DNA of 64,000 bases from Streptomyces sp. NBC_00306. GTDB taxonomy: Bacteria; Actinomycetota; Actinomycetes; Streptomycetales; Streptomycetaceae. Position 1 is the first letter of the stretch. Each line of letters starts with the position of its first letter. The notes under the pieces were generated by a model. It ran no database searches. It was not told the origin of the DNA and was given only the letters and a program-made list of their open reading frames with translations. The position numbers and the translations under genes are program-made. The stretch lies in assembly GCF_036169555.1 (NCBI RefSeq), contig NZ_CP108032.1, positions 5,394,001 through 5,458,000 on the forward strand, written 5' to 3'. Shown here piece by piece: positions 1 through 8,343 of this stretch.

Positions 1-388
1 CGAACGCGGCCGCGCGGTCGTCCGGGTCGGGGAGATAGGTGTCCAGCAGCGTCAGATAGAACTGGACGTGCACCGCCTCCTCGAAGAGCTGACGGCTCAG
101 ATACAGCCGCGCCTCGGGGGAGTTGATGTGCTTGTAGAGCGTGAGCACCAGGTTGTTGGAGACGATCGAGTCACCCGTTGCGAAGAACGCGACCAGCCGG
201 CCGATCATGTGCTGCTCACCCGGGGACAGCTTGGCCAGGTCGGACACGTCGGAGTGGAGGTCGACCTCCTCCACGGTCCAGGTGTTCTTGATCGCGTCGC
301 GGTAGCGCTCGTAGAAGTCCGGGTAGCGCATCGGACGCAGGGTCAGCTCGAATCCCGGGTCGAGCAGGTTCTTCTCGGGAGCACTCAT
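1..388 (-). CDS. nrdB: Class Ia ribonucleotide reductase small (beta) subunit, 5' part only
   Basis: NrdB carries the diiron-tyrosyl radical that NrdA uses to reduce ribonucleotides. Only the first 129 residues are inside the window; the gene runs off the left edge. Likely metal ligands are visible: Asp73 in FFATGDSIV, and Glu104 and His107 in the EEAVH motif. The ATG shares one base with the nrdA stop codon (TAATG), so translation is probably coupled and nrdA-nrdB form an operon under the cobalamin riboswitch upstream of nrdA. The identity is secure; the tyrosyl-radical residue is not in view. Confidence 0.95.
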   Translation of the reverse strand, partial: MSAPEKNLLDPGFELTLRPMRYPDFYERYRDAIKNTWTVEEVDLHSDVSDLAKLSPGEQHMIGRLVAFFATGDSIVSNNLVLTLYKHINSPEARLYLSRQLFEEAVHVQFYLTLLDTYLPDPDDRAAAF

Positions 389-2772
389 TACTGGCAGGCC
401 TCGCAGGACTCGGGGTTCTCCAGGGAGCAGGCGACCGCGTCGGTCTCCGGCGTCGCCTGTACGGGGATGGGGGCCGCGGTCGCGGCTCCGGAGCCGGCCG
501 CACGGGCGATCCGGGTCGCGGGGCGCGAGCGCAGGTAGTACGTGGTCTTCAGGCCCTGCTTCCAGGCGTAGGCGTACATCGAGCTGAGCTTCCCGATGGT
601 CGGCGTCTCCAGGAACAGGTTCAGCGACTGCGACTGGTCGAGGAACGGGGTACGGGCCGCGGCCATGTCGATCAGACCGCGCTGCGGGATCTCCCACGCC
701 GTGCGGTACAGCTCGCGCACATCGGCCGGGATCCAGCTGAAGCCCTGCACCGAACCGCTGGACTCGCGCAGCGCCTCACGGGACTGTGCGTCCCACACGC
801 CGAGCCGCTTCAGCTCTTCCACCAGGTAGGCGTTGACCTGGAGGAATTCGCCGCTGAGCGTCTCACGCTTGAAGAGGTTGGAGACCTGCGGCTCGATGCA
901 CTCGTAGACGCCCGCGATGGAGGCGATCGTCGCCGTCGGGGCGATGGCGAGGAGCAGCGAGTTGCGCATCCCGGTCGTGGCGATACGTTCCCGCAGGGCG
1001 GCCCAGCGCTCGGGCCAGTTGAGCTCGACACCGTAGTGGTCGGGGTGCAGCACACCGCGCGCGGTACGGGTCTTCTCCCAGGCGGGCAGCGGGCCGTTGC
1101 GCTCCGCGAGGGCGGCGGACGCCTCGTACGCGGCGAGCATGATGCGCTCGGCGATGCGGGTCGACAGGGCGCGGGCGGCGGGGGAGTCGAACGGCATCCG
1201 CAGCTTGAAGAAGACGTCCTGCAGACCCATCGCGCCCAGGCCCACCGGACGCCACTTGGCGTTGGAGCGGCCGGCCTGCTCGGTCGGGTAGAAGTTGATG
1301 TCGACGACGCGGTCGAGGAAGGTGACGGCGGTCCGGACGGCTTCGTCCAGGCGCTCCCAGTCGATCCCTTCACCGGCGCCGTCCGCCAGGACGAACGCGC
1401 CGAGGTTCACCGAGCCGAGGTTGCAGACGGCCGTCTCGCCGTCGTCCGTCACCTCCAGGATCTCGGTGCACAGGTTCGACGAGTGCACGGTGTGGCCGGG
1501 CTCGGCGGTCTGGTTGGCCGTGCGGTTGGAGGAGTCCTTGAAGGTCATCCAGCCGTTGCCGGTCTGCGCGAGCGTGCGCATCATCCGGCCGTACAGCTCA
1601 CGCGCGGGCATGGTCTTGCGGGCCAGGCCCTTCGCCTCGGCGTCGCGGTACGCCGCGTCGAACTCGTCGCCCCACAGGTCGACGAGCTCGGGGACGTCGG
1701 CGGGCGAGAACAGCGACCACGGGGCGTCGGCGTCGACACGGCGCATGAACTCGTCGGGAATCCAGTGCGCGAGGTTCAGATTGTGCGTACGCCGGGCGTC
1801 CTCGCCGGTGTTGTCGCGCAGCTCCAGGAACTCCTCGATGTCCGCGTGCCAGGTCTCCAGGTAGACGGCGGCCGCGCCCTTGCGGCGTCCGCCCTGGTTC
1901 ACCGCCGCGACCGAGGCGTCGAGGGTCTTCAGGAACGGCACGATGCCGTTGGAGTGGCCGTTGGTGCCCCGGATCAGGGAACCGCGGGCGCGGATGCGGG
2001 AGTACGACAGACCGATGCCGCCGGCGTGCTTGGAGAGCCGGGCGACCTGGTGGTACCGGTCGTAGATCGAGTCCAGTTCGTCCGCCGGCGAGTCCAGCAG
2101 ATAGCAGGAGGACATCTGCGGGTGGCGGGTGCCGGAGTTGAACAGCGTGGGGGAGGAGGGGAGGTAGTCGAGGCGGCTCATCAGGCCGTAGAGGTCGGCC
2201 ACCTCGTCCAGCGCGCGCACGCTGTCGTCCTCGGCGAGACCACAGGCGACCCGCAGCATGAAGTGCTGGGGTGTCTCGATCACCTGACGGGTGATCGGAT
2301 GCCGGAGCAGATAGCGGCTGTAGAGGGTGCGCAGGCCGAAGTAGCCGAAACGGTCGTCCGCCTCGGTGTCGATGAGGGTGTCCAGGCGGTCCGCGTGCAG
2401 CGTGACGAACGCGGCGGTCCGGTCGGCGATCAGACCCTCGGTGTGTCCGACCGCGACGGAGGCGGAGAAGGACACGGCGCCCTGGCCCGACGCCTCTTCG
2501 GCGATCGTCCGGGTCAACAGGCGGGCGGCGAGCCGGGAGTAGGCGGGGTCCTCGGAGATCAGACCCGCGGCGGCGTCGGTGGCGAGCCCACGGAGCTCGG
2601 CCATGTCCGAACCGGCGTGCCGGCCCCGCAGCGCGGCGGCGGCGACGCGGCCGGGGTCGGTGTCGGGCAGATCAGCGGTGAGGTCGGTCAGGATCCGCAA
2701 CAGCGCGGTCCCTGGGCCGTCCTCGAGCTGCTCGGCGATGCCTGCTGCCGGATCGGCTGGCGCGATGGTCAC
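388..2772 (-). CDS. nrdA: Class Ia ribonucleotide reductase large (alpha) subunit
   Basis: This is the catalytic subunit that makes deoxyribonucleoside diphosphates with NrdB. It is 794 residues from the chosen GTG. Family landmarks in order are the SSCYLLDSP loop (first redox cysteine), SNLCTEI (active-site Asn-Cys-Glu), ETAVCNLGSVNLG (partner cysteine), ECIEPQVSNLF, the radical-transfer tyrosine pair in TTYYLRSR, and a C-terminal CEAC pair for re-reduction. I see no obvious N-terminal ATP-cone. The GTG at 2772 is chosen because GAGGGAG lies 8-14 nt upstream; the open frame continues further 5' but through the riboswitch. In Streptomyces this oxygen-dependent enzyme coexists with a B12-dependent class II enzyme, which fits B12 control here. 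Confidence 0.95.
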   Translation of the reverse strand: MTIAPADPAAGIAEQLEDGPGTALLRILTDLTADLPDTDPGRVAAAALRGRHAGSDMAELRGLATDAAAGLISEDPAYSRLAARLLTRTIAEEASGQGAVSFSASVAVGHTEGLIADRTAAFVTLHADRLDTLIDTEADDRFGYFGLRTLYSRYLLRHPITRQVIETPQHFMLRVACGLAEDDSVRALDEVADLYGLMSRLDYLPSSPTLFNSGTRHPQMSSCYLLDSPADELDSIYDRYHQVARLSKHAGGIGLSYSRIRARGSLIRGTNGHSNGIVPFLKTLDASVAAVNQGGRRKGAAAVYLETWHADIEEFLELRDNTGEDARRTHNLNLAHWIPDEFMRRVDADAPWSLFSPADVPELVDLWGDEFDAAYRDAEAKGLARKTMPARELYGRMMRTLAQTGNGWMTFKDSSNRTANQTAEPGHTVHSSNLCTEILEVTDDGETAVCNLGSVNLGAFVLADGAGEGIDWERLDEAVRTAVTFLDRVVDINFYPTEQAGRSNAKWRPVGLGAMGLQDVFFKLRMPFDSPAARALSTRIAERIMLAAYEASAALAERNGPLPAWEKTRTARGVLHPDHYGVELNWPERWAALRERIATTGMRNSLLLAIAPTATIASIAGVYECIEPQVSNLFKRETLSGEFLQVNAYLVEELKRLGVWDAQSREALRESSGSVQGFSWIPADVRELYRTAWEIPQRGLIDMAAARTPFLDQSQSLNLFLETPTIGKLSSMYAYAWKQGLKTTYYLRSRPATRIARAAGSGAATAAPIPVQATPETDAVACSLENPESCEACQ

Positions 2773-2780
2773 GTGGTGCT

Positions 2781-2813
2781 CTCCCTCGCTCGGCTCTGGG
2801 CCGTCGGAGGGAG
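2781..2813 (-). promoter_or_regulatory. Hairpin burying the nrdA ribosome-binding site
   Basis: The leftward transcript has CTCCCTC (2813-2807) exactly complementary to GAGGGAG (2787-2781), which is the nrdA ribosome site. Between them an inner CGGC/GCCG stem closes a five-base loop. The hairpin lies between the cobalamin aptamer and the start codon, so it is a natural translational expression platform. The pairing is seen directly; that it is switched by B12 is inferred. Confidence 0.6.
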
Positions 2814-2894
2814 GCGGGGCCGTCGGGCAGTACGCGCCCAGGGCAGGGCAGCACTCCGTACGGCGTCCACCGGCCCAACCGCGAGGCCCGGACG

Positions 2895-3034
2895 TCTTGG
2901 CACCCGGATCGGTCGAACCGGATGCACCGTCGGCAGGTCTTCGGACTCTCGGGTACGACAAAGCGCACCACATCACACCGTTGCGGGACAGTTCCGGATT
3001 CGCACCGGATTCCCCTGCGGCGACAGCGAGGTCG
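2895..3034 (-). promoter_or_regulatory. Cobalamin (B12) riboswitch of nrdAB
   Basis: The leftward leader contains the canonical cobalamin aptamer blocks in order: GGGGAATCCGGTGCGAATCC, then GGAACTGTCCCGCAACGGTG, then GAGTCCGAAGACCTGCCGAC. A B12 riboswitch upstream of nrdABS is known in Streptomyces; adenosylcobalamin turns the class Ia genes down when the B12-dependent reductase can work. The outer boundaries are approximate. Confidence 0.9.
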
Positions 3035-3050
3035 AGCATACATGTGGGGG
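3035..3050 (-). promoter_or_regulatory. NrdR box, promoter-proximal
   Basis: A 16-bp site centred on ACATGT (3040-3045) within CCCCCACATGTATGCT on the leftward strand. It overlaps a -10-like TATGCT just before the riboswitch. Its centre is 32 bp from that of the second box, about three helical turns, as expected for paired NrdR boxes. Confidence 0.7.
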
Positions 3051-3066
3051 CCGCCAGTTGCGGCAC

Positions 3067-3082
3067 CCCCCACATGTTGTGT
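3067..3082 (-). promoter_or_regulatory. NrdR box, promoter-distal
   Basis: The second 16-bp site is centred on ACATGT (3072-3077) within ACACAACATGTGGGGG on the leftward strand. NrdR is the zinc-finger/ATP-cone repressor of all bacterial ribonucleotide reductase operons and binds such box pairs cooperatively. Confidence 0.7.
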
Positions 3083-3193
3083 CGGGGCGCCGTGCGGGAG
3101 TTGTGGCATTGCGCCGCTGATCCCGGCCGGTGCGGCCCTTGGGACGCCCCGGCGGGGGCCCGGTCCGGCCCGTGGGCGCACGGTTTCACGGCG

Positions 3194-3231
3194 AAGGGCC
3201 GCCGCGTTCCCGGAGGAACGCGACGGCCCTT
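3194..3231 (-). terminator. Terminator of the cstA-ybdD operon
   Basis: Two perfect 8-bp stem segments separated by one mismatch enclose a CGGA tetraloop (AAGGGCCG...CGGCCCTT outside, CGCGTTCC...GGAACGCG inside). It lies about 20 bp beyond the stop of the YbdD-like gene and ahead of the nrdA promoter region, so it insulates the two leftward operons. Confidence 0.75.
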
Positions 3232-3249
3232 CAGGGGCCCTTCAGCCGG

Positions 3250-3456
3250 TCAGCAGCAGCGGAAGCCCTCGCGCGGATCGGCTTCGCGTGCGTCCGTACG
3301 GCTGCGCTCGAAAGCGCGGCGGCTCATCACCTCGGCGTCCGGGTCGCAGCCGCGGGCGTGGGCGACGTACCGGTCATAGGCCGATTCGCCGGTGAACTCC
3401 CTGACGTACCACCGGATCCGGCCGAAGACGTGGCGGGCCCTCGCCGTGGTGCTCAT
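3250..3456 (-). CDS. YbdD/YjiX-family small protein (DUF466)
   Basis: A 68-residue Cys/Arg-rich protein. Its features are RIRWYVREFTGESAYDRYV, a HARGCDPDAEVMSRRAF block and a C-terminal GFRCC. This matches the short YbdD/YjiX family that nearly always follows cstA-type transporters and is thought to assist pyruvate/peptide uptake. The start codon overlaps the cstA stop (ATGA), indicating translational coupling. Its biochemical role is not known. Confidence 0.85.
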   Translation of the reverse strand: MSTTARARHVFGRIRWYVREFTGESAYDRYVAHARGCDPDAEVMSRRAFERSRTDAREADPREGFRCC

Positions 3457-5645
3457 GCCGAACCGCTCCTTGCGGGAACGTTCTCCTCGGCGGTTGCCAT
3501 CTCGGCCCTCTCCTCCTTGGTGGGGATCAGTCCGGCCGGTGCGACGATCTTCGACTCGGTGTACGGAACCTCCGACAGCTTCACGCTCTCGGGGTGCCGG
3601 ATCGCGTTGTAGCAGACGCGTCCCGCGTCCACGATGACCACGATGATGAGGATCGCGAAGAGAGCCGTGAGCGCTCCGTCGACCGTGGAATTGGTGACCA
3701 CGGTGTGCATGTCGTCCATGGACTTGGCGGGAGGCAGGATCTTGCCCTCGTCGATGGCCGACTGGTAGACGTCCCGCTGGGTGAAGAAGCCCACGCGTGG
3801 GTCGCCGGAGAATATCTTCTGCCAGCTCGCGGTGAGGGTGACGGCGGCGTCCCAGGCGAGCGGTACGGCCGTGACCCAGGCCCACTTGAGCCGACCGGAC
3901 TTCACCAGCAGCGTGGTGCACACGGCGAGTGCCACGGCGGCGAGCAGCTGGTTGGCGATGCCGAACAGCGGGAAGAGCTGGTTGATGCCGCCCAGCGGGT
4001 CGTGCACGCCGACCCAGAGGAAGTAGCCCCAGCCGCCCACGACGACCGCGCTGGCGAACCAGACGCCGGGCCTCCAGCTGACCTGACGGAACGGCTTGTA
4101 GACGTTGCCGAGCATGTCCTGGAGCATGAAGCGCCCGACCCGGGTGCCCGCGTCCACCGTGGTGAGGATGAACAGCGCCTCGAACATGATGGCGAAGTGG
4201 TACCAGAAGGCCTTCAGCCCGGCGCCGCCGACCACGGACGAGAAGATGTCCGACATACCGAGCGCGAACGTCGGCGCGCCGCCGGTCCGCGACAGCAGGC
4301 TGGACTCCTCGACGTCCTTGGCCGCCTGGGCCAGTTGGTCGGGTGTGATCGTGAAGCCGAGATTGGCGACGGCCTGGGACGCCGTCTCGACCGTGGGACC
4401 GATGACACCGGCCGGTGAGTTGACCGCGAAGTAGAGACCCGGGTCGATGATGCAGGCCGTGATCATCGCCATGATCGCGACGAACGACTCCGTCAGCATC
4501 GCGCCGTAGCCGATCATCCGGATCTGCGTCTCCTTCTGGACCATCTTCGGGGTGGTGCCCGAGGAGACCAGGGAGTGGAAGCCGGAGAGCGCGCCGCAGG
4601 CGATGGTGATGAACACGAAGGGGAACATCGATCCGGCGAACACCGGGCCGTCGCCCCGGCTCGCGAACTCGGTGACCGCGTCCATCTTCAGGGTCGGCAG
4701 CGCTATCACCACGCCGAGGGCCAGCAGCACGATGGTGCCGACCTTCATGAAGGTGGAGAGGTAGTCGCGAGGTGCCAGCAGCATCCACACCGGCAGCACC
4801 GACGCGAGGAAGCCGTAGACGATCATCCAGATGACCAGCGTGCCGGCCTCCAGGGTGAAGGTCTCCGCGAGCGAGGACTCCGCGACCCAGCCGCCCGAGA
4901 CGATGGCGAGCAGCAGCAGCGCCACACCGATGACCGAGACCTCGGTGACTCTGCCGGGCCGCAGCAGCCGCAGATAGACGCCCATGAAGAGGGCGATCGG
5001 GATGGTCATGGCGATCGAGAAGACGCCCCAGGGCGAGTCCGCCAACGCGTTGACGATGACCAGGGCCAGCACCGCCAGCAGGATGATCATGATGGCGAAC
5101 ACCGCGATCAGCGCGGCGGCTCCGCCGAAGGGTCCTATCTCGTCACGGGCGATCTGGCCGAGCGAACGGCCGTCCCGGCGTGTGGAGAAGAAGAGCGTGA
5201 CCATGTCCTGGACGGCGCCGGCGAAGATGACGCCCGCGACGATCCAGATCGTGCCCGGCAGATATCCCATCTGGGCGGCGAGCACCGGGCCGACCAGTGG
5301 TCCGGCGCCGGCGACCGCGGCGAAGTGGTGCCCGAAGAGCACGCGCCGGTCGGTGGGGTGGAAGTCGATTCCGTTGTCGAGGCGTTCGGCCGGGGTGGCT
5401 CGGGTCTTGTCGACCTTCAGCACCCGGTTGGCAATGAAGCGGGAGTAGAAGCGGTACGCGATCGCATACGAACCCAGCGCCGCCGCCAGCATCCATGCGG
5501 CGGAGATCTCCTCGCCCCGGGAGAGTGCCAGCACAGCCCATCCCGATGCCCCCACCAGGGCCACCAGCCCCCAGATGGCGATGGACCGCGGGGTGAGCTT
5601 CCGGGATGACGTCGGTGCGGTATTCGGTGGTGTGGGTTCTGGCAT
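3453..5645 (-). CDS. cstA: Carbon starvation protein A (peptide/pyruvate transporter)
   Basis: About 730 residues and very hydrophobic throughout, with many membrane helices. CstA-family landmarks include the early GHHFAAVAGAGPLVGPVLAAQ motif, the FSTRRDGRSLGQIARDEIG loop and the GVFSIAMTIPIALFMGVYL region. The family imports peptides or pyruvate under carbon starvation. I chose the ATG at 5645 (GAGGGG about 10 nt upstream); a GTG at 5663 with a closer AGGTG is a real alternative, adding six residues. It is followed by the coupled YbdD-like gene. An interrupted GCATT/AATGC repeat (5673-5685) lies just upstream and could be a regulatory site. Confidence 0.9.
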   Translation of the reverse strand: MPEPTPPNTAPTSSRKLTPRSIAIWGLVALVGASGWAVLALSRGEEISAAWMLAAALGSYAIAYRFYSRFIANRVLKVDKTRATPAERLDNGIDFHPTDRRVLFGHHFAAVAGAGPLVGPVLAAQMGYLPGTIWIVAGVIFAGAVQDMVTLFFSTRRDGRSLGQIARDEIGPFGGAAALIAVFAIMIILLAVLALVIVNALADSPWGVFSIAMTIPIALFMGVYLRLLRPGRVTEVSVIGVALLLLAIVSGGWVAESSLAETFTLEAGTLVIWMIVYGFLASVLPVWMLLAPRDYLSTFMKVGTIVLLALGVVIALPTLKMDAVTEFASRGDGPVFAGSMFPFVFITIACGALSGFHSLVSSGTTPKMVQKETQIRMIGYGAMLTESFVAIMAMITACIIDPGLYFAVNSPAGVIGPTVETASQAVANLGFTITPDQLAQAAKDVEESSLLSRTGGAPTFALGMSDIFSSVVGGAGLKAFWYHFAIMFEALFILTTVDAGTRVGRFMLQDMLGNVYKPFRQVSWRPGVWFASAVVVGGWGYFLWVGVHDPLGGINQLFPLFGIANQLLAAVALAVCTTLLVKSGRLKWAWVTAVPLAWDAAVTLTASWQKIFSGDPRVGFFTQRDVYQSAIDEGKILPPAKSMDDMHTVVTNSTVDGALTALFAILIIVVIVDAGRVCYNAIRHPESVKLSEVPYTESKIVAPAGLIPTKEERAEMATAEENVPARSGSA

Positions 5646-5832
5646 GGCGGGTCGTCCCCTCACTGTTCACCTGCATTTTTAATGCGCAGGAAATCTAAAG
5701 GAACGTCTCGACGCGAGTCACCCCCGTCCGCATATCGGTACGGCAACGGCGACGAATTCGCACCGTTTTCGTCGGCATTCCGCACCGGTTCTCCTTCGTC
5801 CCTCCGCCGGCTCTGTGCGCGGACAGCACAAA

Positions 5833-5857
5833 GCCCCGGAGGCGAGGCCTCCGGGGC
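5833..5857 (-). terminator. Terminator after dasR
   Basis: A perfect 11-bp stem GCCCCGGAGGC/GCCTCCGGGGC with a GAG loop, about 30 bp beyond the dasR stop. It also separates dasR from the cstA promoter region. Confidence 0.75.
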
Positions 5858-5887
5858 ATGCTGCCGGGCGCCGTACTGCCCGGGGGG

Positions 5888-6652
5888 TCAGTCGGTCGGC
5901 CGCCGCAGGCGGGCCACGAACTTGTACCGGTCGCCGCGGTAGACCGACCGCACCCACTCGACGGGTTCGCCCTGCGCGTCCAGCGAGTGGCGCGAGAGCA
6001 TCAGCATCGGCAGGCCCACGTCGGTGCCCAGCAGACCGGCCTCGCGCGGGGTCGCCAGCGAGGTCTCGATCGTCTCCTCGGCCTCGGCGAGATGGACGTC
6101 GTACACCTCCGCCAGCGCCGTGTAGAGCGAGGTGTACTTCACCAGGCTGCGGCGCAGCGCGGGGAAGCGCTTGGCCGAGAGGTGGGTGGTCTCGATCGCC
6201 ATCGGCTCACCGCTGGCGAGCCGCAGACGCTCGATGCGCAGCACGCGGCCGCCCGTCGAGATGTCCAGCAGTCCGGCGAGCGTGTCGTCGGCCGTCACAT
6301 AGCCGATGTCGAGCAGTTGGGACGTCGGCTCCAGGCCCTGGGCCTTCATGTCCTCGGTGTACGAGGTGAGCTGGAGGGCCTGCGACACCTTGGGCTTGGC
6401 CACGAACGTGCCCTTGCCCTGGATGCGTTCGAGCCTGCCCTCGACGACCAGTTCCTGAAGCGCCTGACGCACCGTGGTGCGCGAGGTGTCGAACTCGGCC
6501 GCGAGCGTGCGCTCCGGCGGCACCGGGGTGCCGGGCGGCAGCGTCTCCGTCATGTCGAGCAAGTGGCGCTTGAGCCGGTAGTACTTGGGCACGCGTGCGG
6601 TCCGGGTCTGTGCCCCGCCCTCGGTCTCCGCTCCCACCCCGTCCGTGGTCAT
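5888..6652 (-). CDS. dasR: GntR/HutC-family global regulator DasR
   Basis: A 254-residue GntR regulator. The winged helix covers roughly residues 20-90 (VPPERTLAAEFDTSRTTVRQ, then GRLERIQGKGTFV), followed by a HutC/UTRA effector domain (EPMAIETTHLSAKRFPAL, EWVRSVYRGDRYKFVARL). From memory the sequence is nearly identical to characterised Streptomyces DasR, which senses glucosamine-6-phosphate and represses GlcNAc uptake, chitinase and antibiotic genes. The ATG at 6652 is preferred to the upstream in-frame codon because homology begins there. It is transcribed away from dasA across two dre operators, which implies autoregulation. Confidence 0.95.
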   Translation of the reverse strand: MTTDGVGAETEGGAQTRTARVPKYYRLKRHLLDMTETLPPGTPVPPERTLAAEFDTSRTTVRQALQELVVEGRLERIQGKGTFVAKPKVSQALQLTSYTEDMKAQGLEPTSQLLDIGYVTADDTLAGLLDISTGGRVLRIERLRLASGEPMAIETTHLSAKRFPALRRSLVKYTSLYTALAEVYDVHLAEAEETIETSLATPREAGLLGTDVGLPMLMLSRHSLDAQGEPVEWVRSVYRGDRYKFVARLRRPTD

Positions 6653-6809
6653 GGCCCGCCTTCCCGACTCCTGCGCTGCTGCCGTCACCGGCTCCTCCGT
6701 CTGTCGCGGCTCACATGGTGGCACGGTCCGGTCACGGGTCGTCGCCCTCCCTCAGGTGTCGGTCCGATAACGGACCCGACTGCCCTTCTTATACACCCTT
6801 GACACCCCT

Positions 6810-6825
6810 AAAGGTCTAGGCCAAG
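6810..6825. promoter_or_regulatory. DasR operator (dre), site 1
   Basis: AAAGGTCTAGGCCAAG matches the dre consensus ACTGGTCTAGACCACT around its GGTCTAG-CCA core. It sits just downstream of a TTGACA hexamer (6799-6804), so a bound repressor would occlude a dasA promoter. Confidence 0.7.
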
Positions 6826-6833
6826 CTCCGGGT

Positions 6834-6849
6834 ACTGGTCTAAACCATT
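6834..6849. promoter_or_regulatory. DasR operator (dre), site 2
   Basis: ACTGGTCTAAACCATT is an excellent dre match, with 13 or 14 of 16 positions fitting the consensus. Its centre is 24 bp from that of site 1. Both lie in the dasR-dasA intergenic region and can control both divergent genes. Confidence 0.85.
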
Positions 6850-6957
6850 AAAGACCAGGTCCCAGCCCCACGGGCAGACCTGAGCACTGTCTCTCTGCGT
6901 GTTGTGCGACTCCCGGGCGGTGGGGGGGAAAATCTTGCATCCCTTGAGGAGGGTGGC

Positions 6958-8256
6958 GTGAAGCGCAAGCTCATAGCTGCAGTGGGTGTGGCGGCCATGG
7001 CGGCTTCGGTCGCGGCGTGTGGCTCCGGCGACAGCGAGTCCGCGAAGGACCCGAAGGACCGCAAAGGCACGCTGACCGTCTGGCTGATGACGGACGCTCA
7101 GTCCACCTGGCCCGAGCTGGTCAAGGACGTCAACACGCAGTTCGCCGCGAAGTACCCGGGCGTGAAGGTCAACGTCCAGTACCAGCAGTGGGGCGACAAG
7201 ACCAAGAAGCTCGACGCCGCCCTCGCCGGAGACAAGTTCCCCGACGTGGTCGAACTGGGCAACACCGAGACCATGACGTACATCCTCAACGGGGCGGTCG
7301 GCGAGATCGACCCGAAGAAGTACGAGAACTCGGACACCTGGATCAAGGGTCTGAAGGACACCTGTACCTACGAGGGCAAGCTCTACTGCGTGCCCTACTA
7401 CGCCGGTGCGCGTGTCGCCATCTTCAACAAGGACATGTTCAAGGCGGGCGCCGGCTCCGACGCGCTGCCCACCACCGAGGCCGAGCTCACCGCCGCCCTC
7501 GACAAGGTCCAGGCGAAGTACGGCAAGGACAAGGCCTTCTCGCCGCTCTACCTGCCGGGCCGCTACTGGTACGCCGCCATGTCCTACGTCGCCGCGTACG
7601 GCGGCGAGATCGCCACGTACGACGACGGCTCGAAGGAGTGGAAGGCCTCGCTCTCCACTCCGGAGGCGCAGAAGGGCATCCAGCACTTCGTCGACCTGGT
7701 CAAGAAGTACAACCACGGCGACAAGACCAAGGACGAGCAGGACCACGCCAACGTCATGGCCAACGAGAAGACCGCTCTTCTCTACGGCAACGGCTGGGAG
7801 GCCGGCAGCGTCGTCGACAGCGCCGCCAACGGCAACCCCAAGCTGAAGGACAAGATCGGCACCGCCGGTATGCCGGGTCCCGACGGCAAGGCGCTTCCGT
7901 CCTTCATCGGCGGCTCCGACCTCGCCACCATCTCCAAGTCCAAGAACCAGGACCTGGGCGAGGAGTGGATCTCGCTGTTCACCAGCGAGAAGTCCGAGGC
8001 CGTGCTCGCCTCGAAGAACATCCTTCCGAACAACACCAAGCAGCTCGAGCCGCTGAAGGCGAAGCCGGAGACCGCGCCGATCGCCAACGCCGTGCCGGAC
8101 GCCTGGTTCACCCCGATCGCCCCGGGCTGGTCCGCGATCGAGAAGAAGGAAATCCTCGAGCTGATGCTGCTCGACATCATCAAGGGCAAGTCGGTCGCGG
8201 ACGCCACGAAGGCGGCCGACGCGGAGATCGACAAGCTGATCAACGAGAAGTCCTGA
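6958..8256 (+). CDS. dasA: Chitobiose/GlcNAc-oligomer ABC transporter, binding lipoprotein
   Basis: A 432-residue solute-binding protein. It has a lipoprotein signal (MKRKLIAAVGVAAMAASVAAC, where the ASVAAC lipobox puts the lipid on Cys21), then a type-1 sugar-binding fold (LTVWLMTDAQSTWPELV, FPDVVELGNTETMTY). The GTG at 6958 is chosen because GGAGGG precedes it by about 4-9 nt. Its position beside dasR, under dre sites and before dasB-dasC, identifies it as DasA, which captures (GlcNAc)2 released from chitin. The ATPase (MsiK in Streptomyces) is encoded elsewhere. Confidence 0.93.
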   Translation: MKRKLIAAVGVAAMAASVAACGSGDSESAKDPKDRKGTLTVWLMTDAQSTWPELVKDVNTQFAAKYPGVKVNVQYQQWGDKTKKLDAALAGDKFPDVVELGNTETMTYILNGAVGEIDPKKYENSDTWIKGLKDTCTYEGKLYCVPYYAGARVAIFNKDMFKAGAGSDALPTTEAELTAALDKVQAKYGKDKAFSPLYLPGRYWYAAMSYVAAYGGEIATYDDGSKEWKASLSTPEAQKGIQHFVDLVKKYNHGDKTKDEQDHANVMANEKTALLYGNGWEAGSVVDSAANGNPKLKDKIGTAGMPGPDGKALPSFIGGSDLATISKSKNQDLGEEWISLFTSEKSEAVLASKNILPNNTKQLEPLKAKPETAPIANAVPDAWFTPIAPGWSAIEKKEILELMLLDIIKGKSVADATKAADAEIDKLINEKS

Positions 8257-8343
8257 TCACTTGATCGCCCAGCGGGAGCGGCGGGCCGACGGCCTACCGC
8301 TCCCGCCCTCCGGTATCCGGTCCGAGCGGAAGGGCGGAGCACA

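Noticed and set aside
1036..3120. A 694-codon forward ORF opposite nrdA and through the riboswitch
   Set aside because: It is antisense to nrdA, has no ribosome site and a composition typical of GC-rich shadows.
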